Origin: Candidatus Saccharibacteria bacterium CG_4_10_14_0_2_um_filter_52_9
GTDB lineage: Bacteria; Actinomycetota; Acidimicrobiia; Acidimicrobiales; RAAP-2
Direction of reading: 5' to 3'
DNA: 53,990 nt
Assembly (NCBI GenBank): GCA_903970515.1
Contig: CAJCJA010000051.1
Coordinates: 1 to 53,990 of the forward strand
The first letter of the stretch is position 1; the number at the start of each line of letters is the position of its first letter. Both the position numbers and the translations under genes were made by a program. Below, one piece after another: positions 25,530-35,953 of this stretch. The notes beneath the pieces were generated by a model. It made no database searches, was not told the origin of the DNA, and saw only the letters and a list, made by a program, of their open reading frames with translations.

Positions 25530-27242
25530 CTATTCGATCGCGACGCGAAGTCGTCCCGCCGGCCGCTCGAGTCGGCGCAAGGTGGTGGTGAGATCTAAGA
25601 GCGTCGAAGCGCGAAGTTCGAAGCCCTCTTCGTTGGGATACGCACGCACGGGCGAATGAACGATTTGCGCGACGAAGTTCGCGGCCCCTTCCCCCGACAC
25701 GTGGGCGAGCGCCCCGTACGGAGGAAGTCCGAGCAGTTTCGCCGTCTCGTCGTCCTCGCGCATTACGTCGCGAAAGTCGCCGCTGCGCAACGCCGCGATC
25801 ACCGCATCCTCCCCTCGACGGGTTTGCACGACGACGGCACCTCCGTCTTTATTACGCGCGCCTACGAGACGCCCCGCCTTGCCCACCGCCGTGATTGCGG
25901 CGCGACGAGCAGACGCACGCGGTGCCAACAGATACTGATCGAAATCTACGAATATCACGACCCCGCAACGCCGGACGCGCTGCCACACCGCCTCGGTGCC
26001 GACGACGACTCGCGACATCGGTATCGAGGCGTCACTTTGCGCGGTGATCTCACTGACGGGTTGTGAAAGTTGGGCACTCACGTCCTTGGCCATGCTCGAC
26101 ACGCCGACACGAACCTTACGCAGATTTGTCGCACCGCACGAGGTGCAGAAGTTCGCGCGCAACACGTGTCGTTCGCGACAGCTCAAGGCATCGCCCACTT
26201 CTTCTTCGGGTTGGCCGCACTGGGCGCACCTCGCGAGCTCGCCGCAAGCTCGACAGGCGAAGAGTCGACCCGACCCAAGACGCTGCAGCACGACCACGAC
26301 GGCTACGGGCTCGTCGCTCGAGAGGGCCTGATGGGCGAGATCGAGCGCCTCTCGCGATAAGACGCCGTCACGCGGATCGCTGTGACGGCGGTCAACGACG
26401 ACGACTCGTGGCCACCCTGACGCGATGTCCGCAGCAACGTGCAAGGTTCCTCCGTTGATCATGGAAGGTGAAGGAACCACCGACGTCGCCCACAACGGGG
26501 CCTTGTCACGTTGGCATCGTTCGCGCAGCATCGTGAGCGCGTCCCACGTGGGAGTGGCTTCGGATCTAAAGGCCTCATCGTCTGCGTCGATGATGACGGC
26601 GCCCGACAAGGTGGGAACGGGCGCGAGCGCCGCCCCGCGCGAACCAACGACCACCGGCCATCCCGCTCGCATGCGGTTCCACTCACTTTCACCTGACGCG
26701 ACGGCGATGCCGCGCTGTTCGAGTCGCCCGCGAAGCCTGGTTGCCCATGACTCCGTGGGAACGAGCACGAGCAGCGAACCTTTACTCTCGCGCGTCGCGA
26801 CGTACGCACCAAGCACGAGCGAGATCGGGTCCGTCGTCGGGGCGCATTGCCACATCCCCGGCTCGATGTCGAGGGCGGTCGCGAGCACCGACGAGGCAAG
26901 TGCCAACGTCGACGGCACGCTCGGTAAGTCAGTGACGAGACGCTTCGGTGACGAGGAAATCAAAAAACGCGACAAGGGGCTGTACCATCGCTCGCTCGCC
27001 CATTCCAAAAGTGTGAGGAGTGAGGCGGGTGGCCCGTAGCCGAGCCACTTCGTGATGGTTTTGAGATCGTCACGCGGCGCGACGTCTTCCAGCACCCACG
27101 CACGCACGGAGCGATTGTTGAAGTCCACTCGCACTCGATCACCAATGCCGCAATGCGCGAGGGCATCGGACAAGGCGTAGTCAAACGGCCGATCGACTGC
27201 GCCGACTTCGGTGATCACGCGAACCGCTCGTGGCGCGGTCAC
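25530..27242 (-). CDS. priA: PriA-like primosome protein without a working ATPase
   Basis: 570 residues from GTG 27242, two bases after the metK stop; a longer frame exists but runs into metK. The N-terminal 3' DNA-binding domain starts VRVITEVGAVDRPFDYAL. Where PriA has its Walker A there is CAPTTDPISLV, and where DEEH is expected there is IDADDEAFRSEATPTW, so ATP binding and hydrolysis look lost. The zinc-binding cysteines remain (CRACGELARCAQCG ... FCTSCGATN). Mycobacterial and other actinobacterial PriA proteins are likewise helicase-dead. It probably keeps a structural role in replication restart. Confidence 0.88.
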   Translation of the reverse strand: MTAPRAVRVITEVGAVDRPFDYALSDALAHCGIGDRVRVDFNNRSVRAWVLEDVAPRDDLKTITKWLGYGPPASLLTLLEWASERWYSPLSRFLISSSPKRLVTDLPSVPSTLALASSVLATALDIEPGMWQCAPTTDPISLVLGAYVATRESKGSLLVLVPTESWATRLRGRLEQRGIAVASGESEWNRMRAGWPVVVGSRGAALAPVPTLSGAVIIDADDEAFRSEATPTWDALTMLRERCQRDKAPLWATSVVPSPSMINGGTLHVAADIASGWPRVVVVDRRHSDPRDGVLSREALDLAHQALSSDEPVAVVVVLQRLGSGRLFACRACGELARCAQCGQPEEEVGDALSCRERHVLRANFCTSCGATNLRKVRVGVSSMAKDVSAQLSQPVSEITAQSDASIPMSRVVVGTEAVWQRVRRCGVVIFVDFDQYLLAPRASARRAAITAVGKAGRLVGARNKDGGAVVVQTRRGEDAVIAALRSGDFRDVMREDDETAKLLGLPPYGALAHVSGEGAANFVAQIVHSPVRAYPNEEGFELRASTLLDLTTTLRRLERPAGRLRVAIE

Positions 27243-27244
27243 GC

Positions 27245-28441
27245 CTACAGGGAAAGTTCTCGGCGCAGATCGTCGAGGCGGGGTGTCTGCTCCCAAAGGA
27301 ATCCTTGATCACTCCGCCCAAAGTGTCCGTACGCCGCCGTCCGCTGGTAAATCGGTCGACGAAGGTCGAGGTCGTTAATGATCGCGGCCGGTCGCAGGTC
27401 AAAGATCGCGTCAACCGCCTTGGCGATCTTCGCGCGCTCGACGCGCTCGGTGCCGAAGGTCTCGACGAGCACCGACACTGGTCGCGCGACCCCAATCGCG
27501 TAGGCGACTTGCACTTCACATCGCTCTGCCGCTCCTGAGGCGACTACGTGCTTGGCAACCCAACGTGCCGCGTACGCCGCCGAACGGTCCACCTTGGAAG
27601 GGTCCTTACCCGAAAAGGCACCCCCGCCGTGTCGCGCCATCCCCCCGTAGGTGTCAACGATGATCTTGCGTCCCGTGAGACCCGCGTCGGCGTGCGGCCC
27701 ACCGAGAACGAATTTCCCTGAAGGGTTCGCGTAGACGCGCATGGAACTCGCGTCGAGATTCGACGGCAACATCGGTTTAATGACGTGCTCGATGAGGTCC
27801 TGCTTGATAGTCGTCTGCGAGTCGTACCCGTCCTCGTGTTGGGTCGAAATAAGTACGGTGTCGACGGCGACGGGACGACCGTCTTCGTAGACAATCGTGA
27901 CTTGGGTTTTGCCGTCAGGACGCAAGTACGGCACCAGGCCGGAACGACGGACCTGCGTGAGTCGCATCGAGAGTCGGTGCGCGAGCCAAATAGGCACCGG
28001 CATGAAGTCCTCGTTGTCGTTGCACGCGTAACCGAACATCATTCCCTGATCGCCCGCACCGAGCGCGTTCAACTCGTCCTCGCCACCTGTCCCGGAACGA
28101 TGTTCGAAGGCAATGTCGACGCCACCCGCGATGTCGGGGCTTTGCTTGTCGAACGAGACCAGCACCGCACAATTCTTCCCGTCGAAACCTTTGGCGCCGT
28201 CGTCGTAGCCAATGTCGAGGATCGTGCGGCGCGCGACCGCGGTGACGTCGACGACGGCACTTGTCGTCACTTCGCCCGCGATGACGCACAATCCCGTCGT
28301 GAGCAACGTTTCGCACGCGACGCGCGCGTAAGGGTCTTGGGTCAAGATGGCATCAAGTACTCCGTCAGAGATTTGATCGGCGATCTTGTCCGGATGTCCT
28401 TCGGTCACCGACTCCGAGGTGAAGAGGGTGCGATCGCTCAT
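27245..28441 (-). CDS. metK: S-adenosylmethionine synthase
   Basis: 398 residues. It makes S-adenosylmethionine from methionine and [19 protein letters not shown] near the N-terminus, [12 protein letters not shown] (about 120-131) and [23 protein letters not shown], with active-site Lys and Asp residues, are diagnostic. The ATG overlaps the coaBC stop by 4 bases. No SAM riboswitch is visible, consistent with its position inside an operon. Confidence 0.98.
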   Translation of the reverse strand: MSDRTLFTSESVTEGHPDKIADQISDGVLDAILTQDPYARVACETLLTTGLCVIAGEVTTSAVVDVTAVARRTILDIGYDDGAKGFDGKNCAVLVSFDKQSPDIAGGVDIAFEHRSGTGGEDELNALGAGDQGMMFGYACNDNEDFMPVPIWLAHRLSMRLTQVRRSGLVPYLRPDGKTQVTIVYEDGRPVAVDTVLISTQHEDGYDSQTTIKQDLIEHVIKPMLPSNLDASSMRVYANPSGKFVLGGPHADAGLTGRKIIVDTYGGMARHGGGAFSGKDPSKVDRSAAYAARWVAKHVVASGAAERCEVQVAYAIGVARPVSVLVETFGTERVERAKIAKAVDAIFDLRPAAIINDLDLRRPIYQRTAAYGHFGRSDQGFLWEQTPRLDDLRRELSL

Positions 28442-29670
28442 GATGCTCCTTGAGATAACAATGAAACAACCCTAGTCAAGATCTCATACGAAATTGCTTC
28501 TTTCGAGCGCAGCGAGATTGTTTGTTCCTTGGCGAAGCGGTCAAATAACGTCACTTCATTGGTGGGGTGTTCAAAGCCCACGCGTGGCGCACTGACGTCA
28601 TTGACGACGAGTAGATCGACACCCTTGCGACGAAGCTTCTCGCGGGCGTTCGTCTCCACGTTCTCAGTCTCGGCGGCGAAACCTACGATGAGTTGACCCG
28701 TGGATCGCTTCGCGACGAGGTCGGTCAAAATATCGACCGTAGGCTCAAAATCCAACGCGGGCGGTCCTTGGTCCTTTTTCAGTTTCTCCTTCGACGCCTT
28801 GAGCGTGAAATCAGCAACGGCGGCGGCCATGATCACGACGTCACTCTCCGAAGTCCGCGACATCACTTCGTCGTGCATTTCTTGAGCGCTCTGGACCTTG
28901 ACGACTTGCACACCTCGTACGACGTCGAGCGCGAGAGCCCGATCGACGGTCGAGATCAGCGTGACGTCGGCGCCCATGCGGTACGCCGTCTCGGCGAGGG
29001 CGTAGCCTTGGCGCCCCGAGGAGCGATTGGAAATCACACGTACGGGATCGATCGCTTCGCGAGTTCCTCCCGCCGTGACGAGCACTCGTCGTCCCGTCAA
29101 CGCGCCCCGATAACCCTTGACGATGCGTTCGACGAGATCAAAAATCGTGCCGGGTTCGGGCATCCGGCCTGATCCGACGTCACCTCCAGCGAGTGCACCG
29201 ACGTCGGGTTCGAGCACGAGGACGCCTCTTCGGCGAAGTGTCGCAAGGTTCTCCTGTACCGAGGGCTGCTCCCACATCTCGGTGTGCATCGCTGGACACA
29301 ACAGCACTGGCGCTCTGGTCGCGAGCAACGTCGCGAGTAACAGATCGTCGCCGAGTCCGTGTGCGTAGCGAGCAATGACGTGGGCCGTCGCCGGAGCGAC
29401 GACGATGAGGTCCGCGTGTTGACCGAGATACGTGTGAGGAATCGGTGTGCTCGCATCGCCGTAGAGCGACGTACGCGCCGGTTCGCTCGCGAGCGCCGAA
29501 AAGGTCACCGCGCCCACGAATCTGGTCGCGTCGGGAGTGAGCACGGGAGAGACGAAGTAGCCGGCGTCTCTCAAGAGGCGAAGGAGTTCAACCGACTTGT
29601 AGGCGGCGATCCCGCCGCTGACACCTAGGACAATGCGAGGTGACGACGAATCAGGCGTCGCGGAGGGCAT
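28438..29670 (-). CDS. coaBC: Bifunctional phosphopantothenoylcysteine decarboxylase/synthetase
   Basis: 410 residues. The CoaC flavoprotein half (about 1-190) has [16 protein letters not shown], the catalytic-His region [13 protein letters not shown] and PAMHTEMW. The CoaB half (about 195-410) has [29 protein letters not shown] and a nucleotide site containing [15 protein letters not shown]. It makes phosphopantetheine for coenzyme A. It starts at ATG 29670, overlapping the end of rpoZ by 20 bases. Confidence 0.96.
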   Translation of the reverse strand: MPSATPDSSSPRIVLGVSGGIAAYKSVELLRLLRDAGYFVSPVLTPDATRFVGAVTFSALASEPARTSLYGDASTPIPHTYLGQHADLIVVAPATAHVIARYAHGLGDDLLLATLLATRAPVLLCPAMHTEMWEQPSVQENLATLRRRGVLVLEPDVGALAGGDVGSGRMPEPGTIFDLVERIVKGYRGALTGRRVLVTAGGTREAIDPVRVISNRSSGRQGYALAETAYRMGADVTLISTVDRALALDVVRGVQVVKVQSAQEMHDEVMSRTSESDVVIMAAAVADFTLKASKEKLKKDQGPPALDFEPTVDILTDLVAKRSTGQLIVGFAAETENVETNAREKLRRKGVDLLVVNDVSAPRVGFEHPTNEVTLFDRFAKEQTISLRSKEAISYEILTRVVSLLSQGAS

Positions 29671-30004
29671 CGGTGAAGGCGTCCAGGTCGTTGTTCGCGT
29701 CCTGGCGAGCCTGTTCCAATGCTTCGGCCTGGAGACGCTCGTTCTCGATTTCGTCGGGCGTGGGGCGGTGGAACTCGAGCTTGCCCTGGTACAACTCTTC
29801 CATCGCGAGCGACAACGACTTGTTCGACATCGACGTCACTTGGGGTGGGATGAGCGCCCCGTGCCCTGAGCCGAGGCCGTTGTAATACTCGTTAATCTCG
29901 CGTGCGCGAATAGCGGACACGGCGACCAAGGTGAATTTTGAGTCGCCGACCTTGCGGAGCAGCGTTTCGATGGGTGGATCAACCAAAGTGGGGCGTTCGG
30001 CCAT
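29651..30004 (-). CDS. rpoZ: RNA polymerase omega subunit
   Basis: 117 residues. PPIETLLRKVGDSKFTLVAVSAIRAREIN is the conserved N-terminal omega fold that clamps beta-prime; the C-terminal third is acidic and helical. The gmk-rpoZ-coaBC order confirms it. The ATG is preceded by AGGA. It lies five bases after the gmk stop. Confidence 0.93.
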   Translation of the reverse strand: MAERPTLVDPPIETLLRKVGDSKFTLVAVSAIRAREINEYYNGLGSGHGALIPPQVTSMSNKSLSLAMEELYQGKLEFHRPTPDEIENERLQAEALEQARQDANNDLDAFTDALRDA

Positions 30005-30009
30005 GGGTC

Positions 30010-30582
30010 CTAATCCTTTGCAGAGGGGTTTCGCCGTTGCTGGCGGAGTTCTTCCAGTATAGAGAGTATTTCCTTCGTCGCCCTCTCCAGGTCGTCATTC
30101 GTAACCTCGAACGACGCTAGCTCGTGTCCCCGTGCGAGTTCCTTGGGGGTGCTGGACAAACGCAGTCGCACGTGCTCCTCGCTGTCACCTCGAGAGCGAA
30201 GTCGTTGCTCCAATTGGTCCATAGAAGGCGCCAAGATCAGAATCACGACCGCGTCAGGGTGTTCGGCGCGAACCTGCCCGGCACCCTGGACTTCGATCTC
30301 CAAGAGAACGTCCTTGCCGTCCGCATCGGGCAGAGGCGTGCCGTAGAGGTTGCCATGGAAATCGGCCCACTCGAGGAAACGGTGCTCGTCAATGGCGCGC
30401 TCAAAGGTCGCGCGATCGACGAAATGATATTCGGAGCCATTCTCATTAGCGCGTCGGGGCCGGGTAGTCCAACTGCGGCTCAGCCACAGCCGTTCGTCGT
30501 GTTCGACGAGCGCACGGGCAATGGATCCTTTACCTACGCCGCCGGGACCAATGAGAACGACAATTAGTGGTTCAGCGGACAA
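30010..30582 (-). CDS. gmk: Guanylate kinase
   Basis: About 190 residues. It phosphorylates GMP to GDP. The P-loop GPGGVGKGSIARALV is close to the N-terminus; SRSWTTRPRRANENGSEYHFVD and the EIEVQGAGQVRA segment are typical of the GMP-binding and catalytic regions. The frame stays open into mihF, but no ATG fits. TTG 30582 puts the P-loop at the usual distance and overlaps the mihF stop by 11 bases. The start is the least certain point. Confidence 0.9.
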   Translation of the reverse strand: MSAEPLIVVLIGPGGVGKGSIARALVEHDERLWLSRSWTTRPRRANENGSEYHFVDRATFERAIDEHRFLEWADFHGNLYGTPLPDADGKDVLLEIEVQGAGQVRAEHPDAVVILILAPSMDQLEQRLRSRGDSEEHVRLRLSSTPKELARGHELASFEVTNDDLERATKEILSILEELRQQRRNPSAKD

Positions 30583-30892
30583 GAGCTCGAAACAGTTCGG
30601 CACGCTGCTTTGGTCCGAGACCACGAATACGACGCGTCTGAGCAATGGACGCGCTCTTCATGATTCGCTCGGCCTTCACTTCACCAATCGCGGGCAGCGC
30701 ACTGATGAGGTCGTAGGCGCGCATTTGGGCGACACACTCTTCGCGCTCGGCGAGCTCGAAGAGTTCCTCAAGGGAGAGCTCACCGGACTTCACCTGACGC
30801 TTCACTTCCGCGCGACGCCGGCGATTCGCCACCGCTAGGCGCGACGCTTCCACGCGCTGTTCGTGCGTGAGAGCGGGCGGCGTTGGTGTCAC
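30572..30892 (-). CDS. mihF: Integration host factor, actinobacterial type (mIHF)
   Basis: 106 residues with no cysteine-rich or membrane segment. A basic N-terminal helix (RRRRAEVKRQVKSGELS) and the C-terminal helix-two-turn-helix LPAIGEVKAERIMKSASIAQTRRIRGLG match mIHF, the nucleoid-associated protein restricted to actinobacteria and always found before gmk. The GTG start lies six bases after TATTCT, so it probably has its own leaderless promoter after pyrF. Confidence 0.92.
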   Translation of the reverse strand: MTPTPPALTHEQRVEASRLAVANRRRRAEVKRQVKSGELSLEELFELAEREECVAQMRAYDLISALPAIGEVKAERIMKSASIAQTRRIRGLGPKQRAELFRALVR

Positions 30893-30898
30893 GACGTC

Positions 30899-30904
30899 AG
30901 AATA
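30899..30904 (-). promoter_or_regulatory. -10 element of mihF inside the long operon
   Basis: TATTCT, six bases (GACGTC), then the GTG of mihF. It lies in the 33-base gap after pyrF and would separate the pyr genes from the mihF-gmk-rpoZ group. Confidence 0.5.
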
Positions 30905-30925
30905 CTCCTGTTCTCGCGCTTTGGC

Positions 30926-31762
30926 TCAGGTCAAGACTTCACTTAAATCGTCGCGCCACCGACGTGCGGCGTCGCGCAGCGCCGAACGCTCGGGACCCGC
31001 CTGCAATATGGCCCGTGACACGCTCGGCAGCACCGTCCCGGGCGTGCAACGGTCAAAGATTCTTGCCACGTTCTCGGGGGTGGCACCCTGAAACCCAACA
31101 CCGGGCACCAAGAACGGTCCCCTCAACGTGGTGAGGTCAAAACTCGGTCGGTCCCTCGTCGCACCGAGGACCGCGCCGAAGGGACCAAGGCCATCGAAGT
31201 TCGCGTTGCGCGCGCGCACCGCGCCGAGGACAAAGTCCTCCACGGTCTCGTTATCGCGCGTTCGTGCATCTTGAATCATGCGACCTTCCGCGTTCGACGT
31301 CGCGGTGAGCACGAAGACGCCGCGTCCGCTCGCTTGTGCTTTGTCCAACATCGGTGCGAGTGACTCAACGCCCAGATACGGACTCGCGGTCACCGCGTCA
31401 CTTCGAAGAGGTGACGCGTCGTCGAGCCACGCTTGCGCGTAACCAACGTTGGTCGAACCGACGTCCCCGCGTTTGGCGTCAGCGACGATCATGACGTGCG
31501 CGTCGCGGGCGTCGCTCATGACCCGCTCGAGCACTCGCACGCCTTCTGATCCGAATCGTTCGAAAAACGCCACTTGAGGTTTGATGACGGCGACGGTATC
31601 GAGCACCGCTTCGAGAACCGCGAGCGAGAAGTATTCGAGACTCTCGACGTTGTCACCCCTACCCCACGACTCGATCATCTCCTTGCTGGGATCAATTCCC
31701 ACGCACAGTGGTCCGCGTTCGCGCAGATGCTCTTGTAATCGCACACCAAAATTCTCATCCAT
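30926..31762 (-). CDS. pyrF: Orotidine 5'-phosphate decarboxylase (type 2)
   Basis: 278 residues, longer than the E. coli-type enzyme and fitting the mycobacterial type 2 family. It converts OMP to UMP. The catalytic block is VIVADAKRGDVGSTNVGYAQA with the Asp-Lys-Asp charge network; GPFLVPGVGFQGA near the end binds phosphate. ATG overlaps the pyrD stop by 8 bases. It is the last pyrimidine gene of the operon. Confidence 0.95.
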   Translation of the reverse strand: MDENFGVRLQEHLRERGPLCVGIDPSKEMIESWGRGDNVESLEYFSLAVLEAVLDTVAVIKPQVAFFERFGSEGVRVLERVMSDARDAHVMIVADAKRGDVGSTNVGYAQAWLDDASPLRSDAVTASPYLGVESLAPMLDKAQASGRGVFVLTATSNAEGRMIQDARTRDNETVEDFVLGAVRARNANFDGLGPFGAVLGATRDRPSFDLTTLRGPFLVPGVGFQGATPENVARIFDRCTPGTVLPSVSRAILQAGPERSALRDAARRWRDDLSEVLT

Positions 31763-32666
31763 GAGCCACCCCCACCAAATCAGTCACGTACGCGACGCGG
31801 TGTCGTCGCATCCACTTCTCGATCCCCCGCTGAACCAACCACGCGGCACGAGGATTGGCGAAACTCGCCGTTCCTACTTCGACCGCGTTGGCGCCCGCCA
31901 TCAACATCGCCACGGCATCCTCACCGCTCGTGATCCCTCCGACCCCCACGATCGCGGCGTCGGGGTACGCAGCGCGACAATCGAAGACGGCGCGCAACGA
32001 CACCGGCAAGATCCCCGGGCCACTCACGCCACCGCCGCCGCTCGCGAGCGACGTGCGACGATGCTCGATGTCGATGCCGAGACCCAAGACGGTGTTCACG
32101 AGCACCAGCGCCGACGCGCCCGCCTTGATGGCGGCACCGGCAATCTCGATCAAGTCGGGAGTGTTGGGACTCAGCTTCACCCAAAGCGGTAGACCTGCGA
32201 CCTTCGACGCGCTCACAATCGCTCGAGTGGCACTCGCTGAGTGAGCGAACATTGACGAACGGTTCTCGAGATTGGGACAACTCGCGTTCACTTCGAGCGC
32301 GACGACGTTGGCCCCTTTCATGGCACGAGCGGCGTCCTTGTACTCGGTGACGCTACGTCCCCAAATTGAGCCCACCACTTTGGCACCTCGAGCTTCGAGC
32401 GCGCCAAGATACGTCGCTCGCCATGCTTCGACGCCCGGACCCGTTAAGCCCACGGAGTTCAACATGTGCATCCCCGAAGAGGAAACTCGTGGCGCGGGAT
32501 TGCCTTCCCAGGGATAACTGGCGAGCGACTTGACGACGACGGCGCCCAACGCGGCGAGGTCGCCGTACGCCGCGAGTTCGTCACCGTAACCCGACGTGCC
32601 CGCGGCCGTCAACACCGGCGATCGCAGTTCGACGTCGCCCACCGGGGTGGAGAGGTCAACTCTCAT
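31755..32666 (-). CDS. pyrD: Dihydroorotate dehydrogenase, class 1B-like catalytic subunit
   Basis: 303 residues from ATG 32666, which overlaps the carB stop by 4 bases; a longer frame exists but lies in carB. It oxidises dihydroorotate to orotate using FMN. Catalytic Cys in [40 protein letters not shown] and GIGG-like [13 protein letters not shown] form the FMN site. The overall pattern is class 1 (soluble) with class 1B features, yet the PyrK electron-transfer partner is not in the window, and class 1B normally needs it. Confidence 0.9.
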   Translation of the reverse strand: MRVDLSTPVGDVELRSPVLTAAGTSGYGDELAAYGDLAALGAVVVKSLASYPWEGNPAPRVSSSGMHMLNSVGLTGPGVEAWRATYLGALEARGAKVVGSIWGRSVTEYKDAARAMKGANVVALEVNASCPNLENRSSMFAHSASATRAIVSASKVAGLPLWVKLSPNTPDLIEIAGAAIKAGASALVLVNTVLGLGIDIEHRRTSLASGGGGVSGPGILPVSLRAVFDCRAAYPDAAIVGVGGITSGEDAVAMLMAGANAVEVGTASFANPRAAWLVQRGIEKWMRRHRVAYVTDLVGVAHG

Positions 32667-35600
32667 CGATGCAGTTCCTGTAGTGAACGAACCCGCCACC
32701 CTCGAGCCCGCGTGTCGGCGATGCCCAGCGCCGCGGCGAAGCCCGCCGACAACGTGGTGAGACAAGGGACGGCGTGCACGATGCAGGCGGTGCGAATCTC
32801 GGCGCCGTCCACGCGCGCGCCGCTGCCCGACGGTGTGTTGACGACGAGTTGCACGTGACCCGACGCGAGCATTGACACGGCGTCCGCTCCGAGCTCGGCG
32901 ACGCCGATCTTGCCCACGAGGGTTTCGACCGGCACTTCATTACTGCGTAAGAATCCTGCTGTCCCGATGGTGGCGGCGATGCGAAAACCGAGCGCCACGA
33001 ATTCGCGCGCGAGGGCGAGTCCCGCCACCTTGTCTCGATCAGCGAGCGACATGAAGACTTGTCCCACGTCAGGAAGCCTCGTGCCGGCGGCGAGTTGCGC
33101 CTTCGCGAAGGCAATCCCGAAACTCTCACCGATGCCCATCACTTCGCCGGTGGAGCGCATCTCGGGACCGAGCACCGTATCGACCCCTGGAAAACGACTG
33201 AAGGGAAGCACCGCCTCTTTCACACTGACGTAGTTCGGAACGGGCGTCGTCGTTGGCACCATGCCCGCCTCGCGCAGTTGCGCCAGTGATTCGCCCATCG
33301 TCACGCGCACCGCCACCTGGGCGAGTGCCACGCCGGTCGCCTTCGCGACGAATGGCACGGTGCGGCTCGCGCGCGGATTCGCTTCGAGCACATAGACCTC
33401 TTCGTTCTTGACCGCGTACTGCACGTTGATGAGACCCCGTACCTCGAGCGACGTCGCAATCTTTCGCGTGTAGTCATCTAACGTCGCGAGCACGTGCGCG
33501 CTGAGCGACTGGGGCGGCAAGGCACAGGCGGAATCGCCCGAGTGCACGCCCGCCTCTTCGACGTGCTCCATGATCCCCGCCACGAACACCTCACCCGTCG
33601 CGTCACGCACCGCATCGACGTCAACTTCGATGGCGTCCTCGAGGAAGCTATCGAGAAGGATGGGGCGACTCTTCGAGACCCCCCCTTCACGAGCCAGCGA
33701 GCCGTGCTCGCTCGTCAAGTCCTTCATGACCCGTTCGAGGGCGGCGTCGTCGTAGACGATCTCCATGGCGCGACCACCAAGGACGTAGCTCGGGCGCACG
33801 AGTACGGGATAACCAATGCGCTTGACGATCGCCTTGGCTTCGGACAGACTCAGCGCGACGTCGCCGGGAGGTTGTCGAAGTCCCAAGCTCGTACAGATCT
33901 TCGACCACTGCTCACGGTCTTCAGCGGCGTCAATCGAGGCGACCGATGTGCCAAGTACGAGAGAGGAGTCGAGGGAGTGCGAGAGTTTGAGCGGCGTCTG
34001 ACCACCCAGGGCGACGATGACGCCCACCACCTTGGCACCGTCCGAGCACGCGGCGCGCTCCGCTTCGATCACCTCAGCGACGTCCTCGGGCGTCAGAGGC
34101 TCGAAGTACAAGCGGTCCGACGTCGAATAGTCCGTTGAGACCGTCTCGGGATTGCAGTTGACCATCACGGTTTCGTACCCCATGTCGCGCAGCGCCATCG
34201 ACGCGTGGACGCAGCAGTAATCGAACTCAATTCCTTGGCCAATTCGATTCGGACCGGAACCGAGGATGATGACGCGATCGCGCGCGGACATCTCGACCTC
34301 ACTCGTGTCCTCGTAGGTGCTGTAGTGATACGGCGTTGACGCATCGAACTCTGCGGCGCACGTGTCAACGGTCTTGAAGCTCGTCGTGACGCCGGCCTCG
34401 CGGCGTAATGTAGTCACGCGTTCGGTGCTCGTGCCCGTCAACAACGCGATCTGGGGATCAGAAAAGCCCCATTGCTTGACGCGCAGCCAACCGCGACGAT
34501 CGAGCGACGTGAGATCCAGGTCGCGCGTCAGTTCTCGTTCGCGTTCGATGATGCTGGCGAGTTGATGTACGAACCAGCGATCAATCTTCGTTCGTCGCAC
34601 CACTTCCTCGACGTCCGCTCCTCGCCACATCACTTCGTGCATCGCGAAGAGACGCTCAGGGGTTGCCACCTCGCAGCGATGCCACAACGTCTCGAGGTCC
34701 AGCTCACTGAACTCCGAGTCGCCCGTCGCGAAACCCAATCGACCTTGCTCCAAGGACCGGATCGCCTTTTGCAACGATTCGGCGAAGTTGCGACCAATCG
34801 CCATCACCTCGCCTACGGACTGCATGCGGGTGCCGAGTTCGGGTATCACCCCAGGTAACTTCTCGAACGCCCAGCGTGGGATCTTGGTGACGACGTAGTC
34901 GATCACCGGTTCGAAACTCGCGGGCGTCACCTTGGTGATGTCGTTGCGAATCTCGTCGAGCGTGTAGCCCACGGCGAGACGAGCGGCAATCTTCGCGATC
35001 GGAAAACCGGTGGCTTTGGACGCCAGCGCGCTCGAGCGGCTCACGCGGGGATTCATCTCAATCACCAGGCGTTCGCCCGTGTCGGGATTGACCGCGAACT
35101 GGACGTTGGAACCTCCCGTTTCCACCCCCACGCGACGCAGTACCGCGAAGGCGTCGTCGCGCATCGCCTGGTACTCGACGTCGGACAGCGTTTGTTGGGG
35201 GGCGACGGTGATTGAGTCACCGGTGTGCACGCCCATCGGATCGAAGTTCTCGATGCTGCAGATCACCACGCAATTGTCAGCGACGTCGCGCATGACCTCG
35301 AGTTCATATTCCTTCCAACCGGCGATGGATTTCTCCACGAGAATCTCACCAATCGGCGAGGCGACGATGCCTTCGTCGGCGAGACGGCGAAAGTCCTTCT
35401 CGTTGTGGGCAATGCCCGTACCAGCCCCTCCGAGGATGAAGCTCGGACGGATGATAATGGGCCAACCAATTCGCTCGGCGATCGTGACGGCGCTCTCCAC
35501 GTCGTGCGCGAATCCCGACTCGGGTACTTGCAGTCCGATGTCACCCATGGCGGCTTTGAACTTCTCGCGGTCCTCCGCAGTTTCTATCGCCTCGGGACGC

Positions 35601-35953
35601 GCACCGATGACTTCGACGCCTAGACGCTGCGGCACGCCTCGGCGCACCAGTTCCATAGTGAGATTGAGCGCCGTCTGTCCCCCCAAGGTGGGCAGCAGGG
35701 CGTCGGGACGCTCTCGCTCCAGGATGTCGATGAGCACCTCGACGTCGAGAGGCTCCACGTAGGTGACATCCGCGGTCGCCGGGTCCGTCATGATCGTCGC
35801 GGGGTTCGAATTCACGAGGATTACTTTGTAGCCCTCTTCACGCAAGACTTGGCACGCTTGGGTTCCCGAGTAGTCGAACTCACACGCTTGACCAATGACG
35901 ATGGGCCCCGAACCAATAACCATGATCGAGTGCAGGTCATTTCGACGAGGCAT
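32663..35953 (-). CDS. carB: Carbamoyl-phosphate synthase large subunit
   Basis: 1096 residues from ATG 35953 ([16 protein letters not shown]), which shares one base with the carA stop. Two homologous ATP-grasp synthetase halves: the first with [19 protein letters not shown], the second near residue 560 with [19 protein letters not shown]; the last 140 residues form the allosteric MGS-like domain. It makes carbamoyl phosphate for both pyrimidine and arginine synthesis, so it links this operon to the arg operon at the window's start. The frame is open upstream to 36295, but that part overlaps carA. Confidence 0.97.
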   Translation of the reverse strand: MPRRNDLHSIMVIGSGPIVIGQACEFDYSGTQACQVLREEGYKVILVNSNPATIMTDPATADVTYVEPLDVEVLIDILERERPDALLPTLGGQTALNLTMELVRRGVPQRLGVEVIGARPEAIETAEDREKFKAAMGDIGLQVPESGFAHDVESAVTIAERIGWPIIIRPSFILGGAGTGIAHNEKDFRRLADEGIVASPIGEILVEKSIAGWKEYELEVMRDVADNCVVICSIENFDPMGVHTGDSITVAPQQTLSDVEYQAMRDDAFAVLRRVGVETGGSNVQFAVNPDTGERLVIEMNPRVSRSSALASKATGFPIAKIAARLAVGYTLDEIRNDITKVTPASFEPVIDYVVTKIPRWAFEKLPGVIPELGTRMQSVGEVMAIGRNFAESLQKAIRSLEQGRLGFATGDSEFSELDLETLWHRCEVATPERLFAMHEVMWRGADVEEVVRRTKIDRWFVHQLASIIERERELTRDLDLTSLDRRGWLRVKQWGFSDPQIALLTGTSTERVTTLRREAGVTTSFKTVDTCAAEFDASTPYHYSTYEDTSEVEMSARDRVIILGSGPNRIGQGIEFDYCCVHASMALRDMGYETVMVNCNPETVSTDYSTSDRLYFEPLTPEDVAEVIEAERAACSDGAKVVGVIVALGGQTPLKLSHSLDSSLVLGTSVASIDAAEDREQWSKICTSLGLRQPPGDVALSLSEAKAIVKRIGYPVLVRPSYVLGGRAMEIVYDDAALERVMKDLTSEHGSLAREGGVSKSRPILLDSFLEDAIEVDVDAVRDATGEVFVAGIMEHVEEAGVHSGDSACALPPQSLSAHVLATLDDYTRKIATSLEVRGLINVQYAVKNEEVYVLEANPRASRTVPFVAKATGVALAQVAVRVTMGESLAQLREAGMVPTTTPVPNYVSVKEAVLPFSRFPGVDTVLGPEMRSTGEVMGIGESFGIAFAKAQLAAGTRLPDVGQVFMSLADRDKVAGLALAREFVALGFRIAATIGTAGFLRSNEVPVETLVGKIGVAELGADAVSMLASGHVQLVVNTPSGSGARVDGAEIRTACIVHAVPCLTTLSAGFAAALGIADTRARGWRVRSLQELHR

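Noticed and set aside
33494-34138. 214-codon open frame on the plus strand inside carB
   Set aside because: Antisense shadow caused by the G+C-rich codon use of carB.
35010-35762. 250-codon open frame on the plus strand inside carB
   Set aside because: It mirrors the carB codon pattern on the opposite strand, has low-complexity Ser/Thr/Arg-rich translation, and matches no family; carB is certain.
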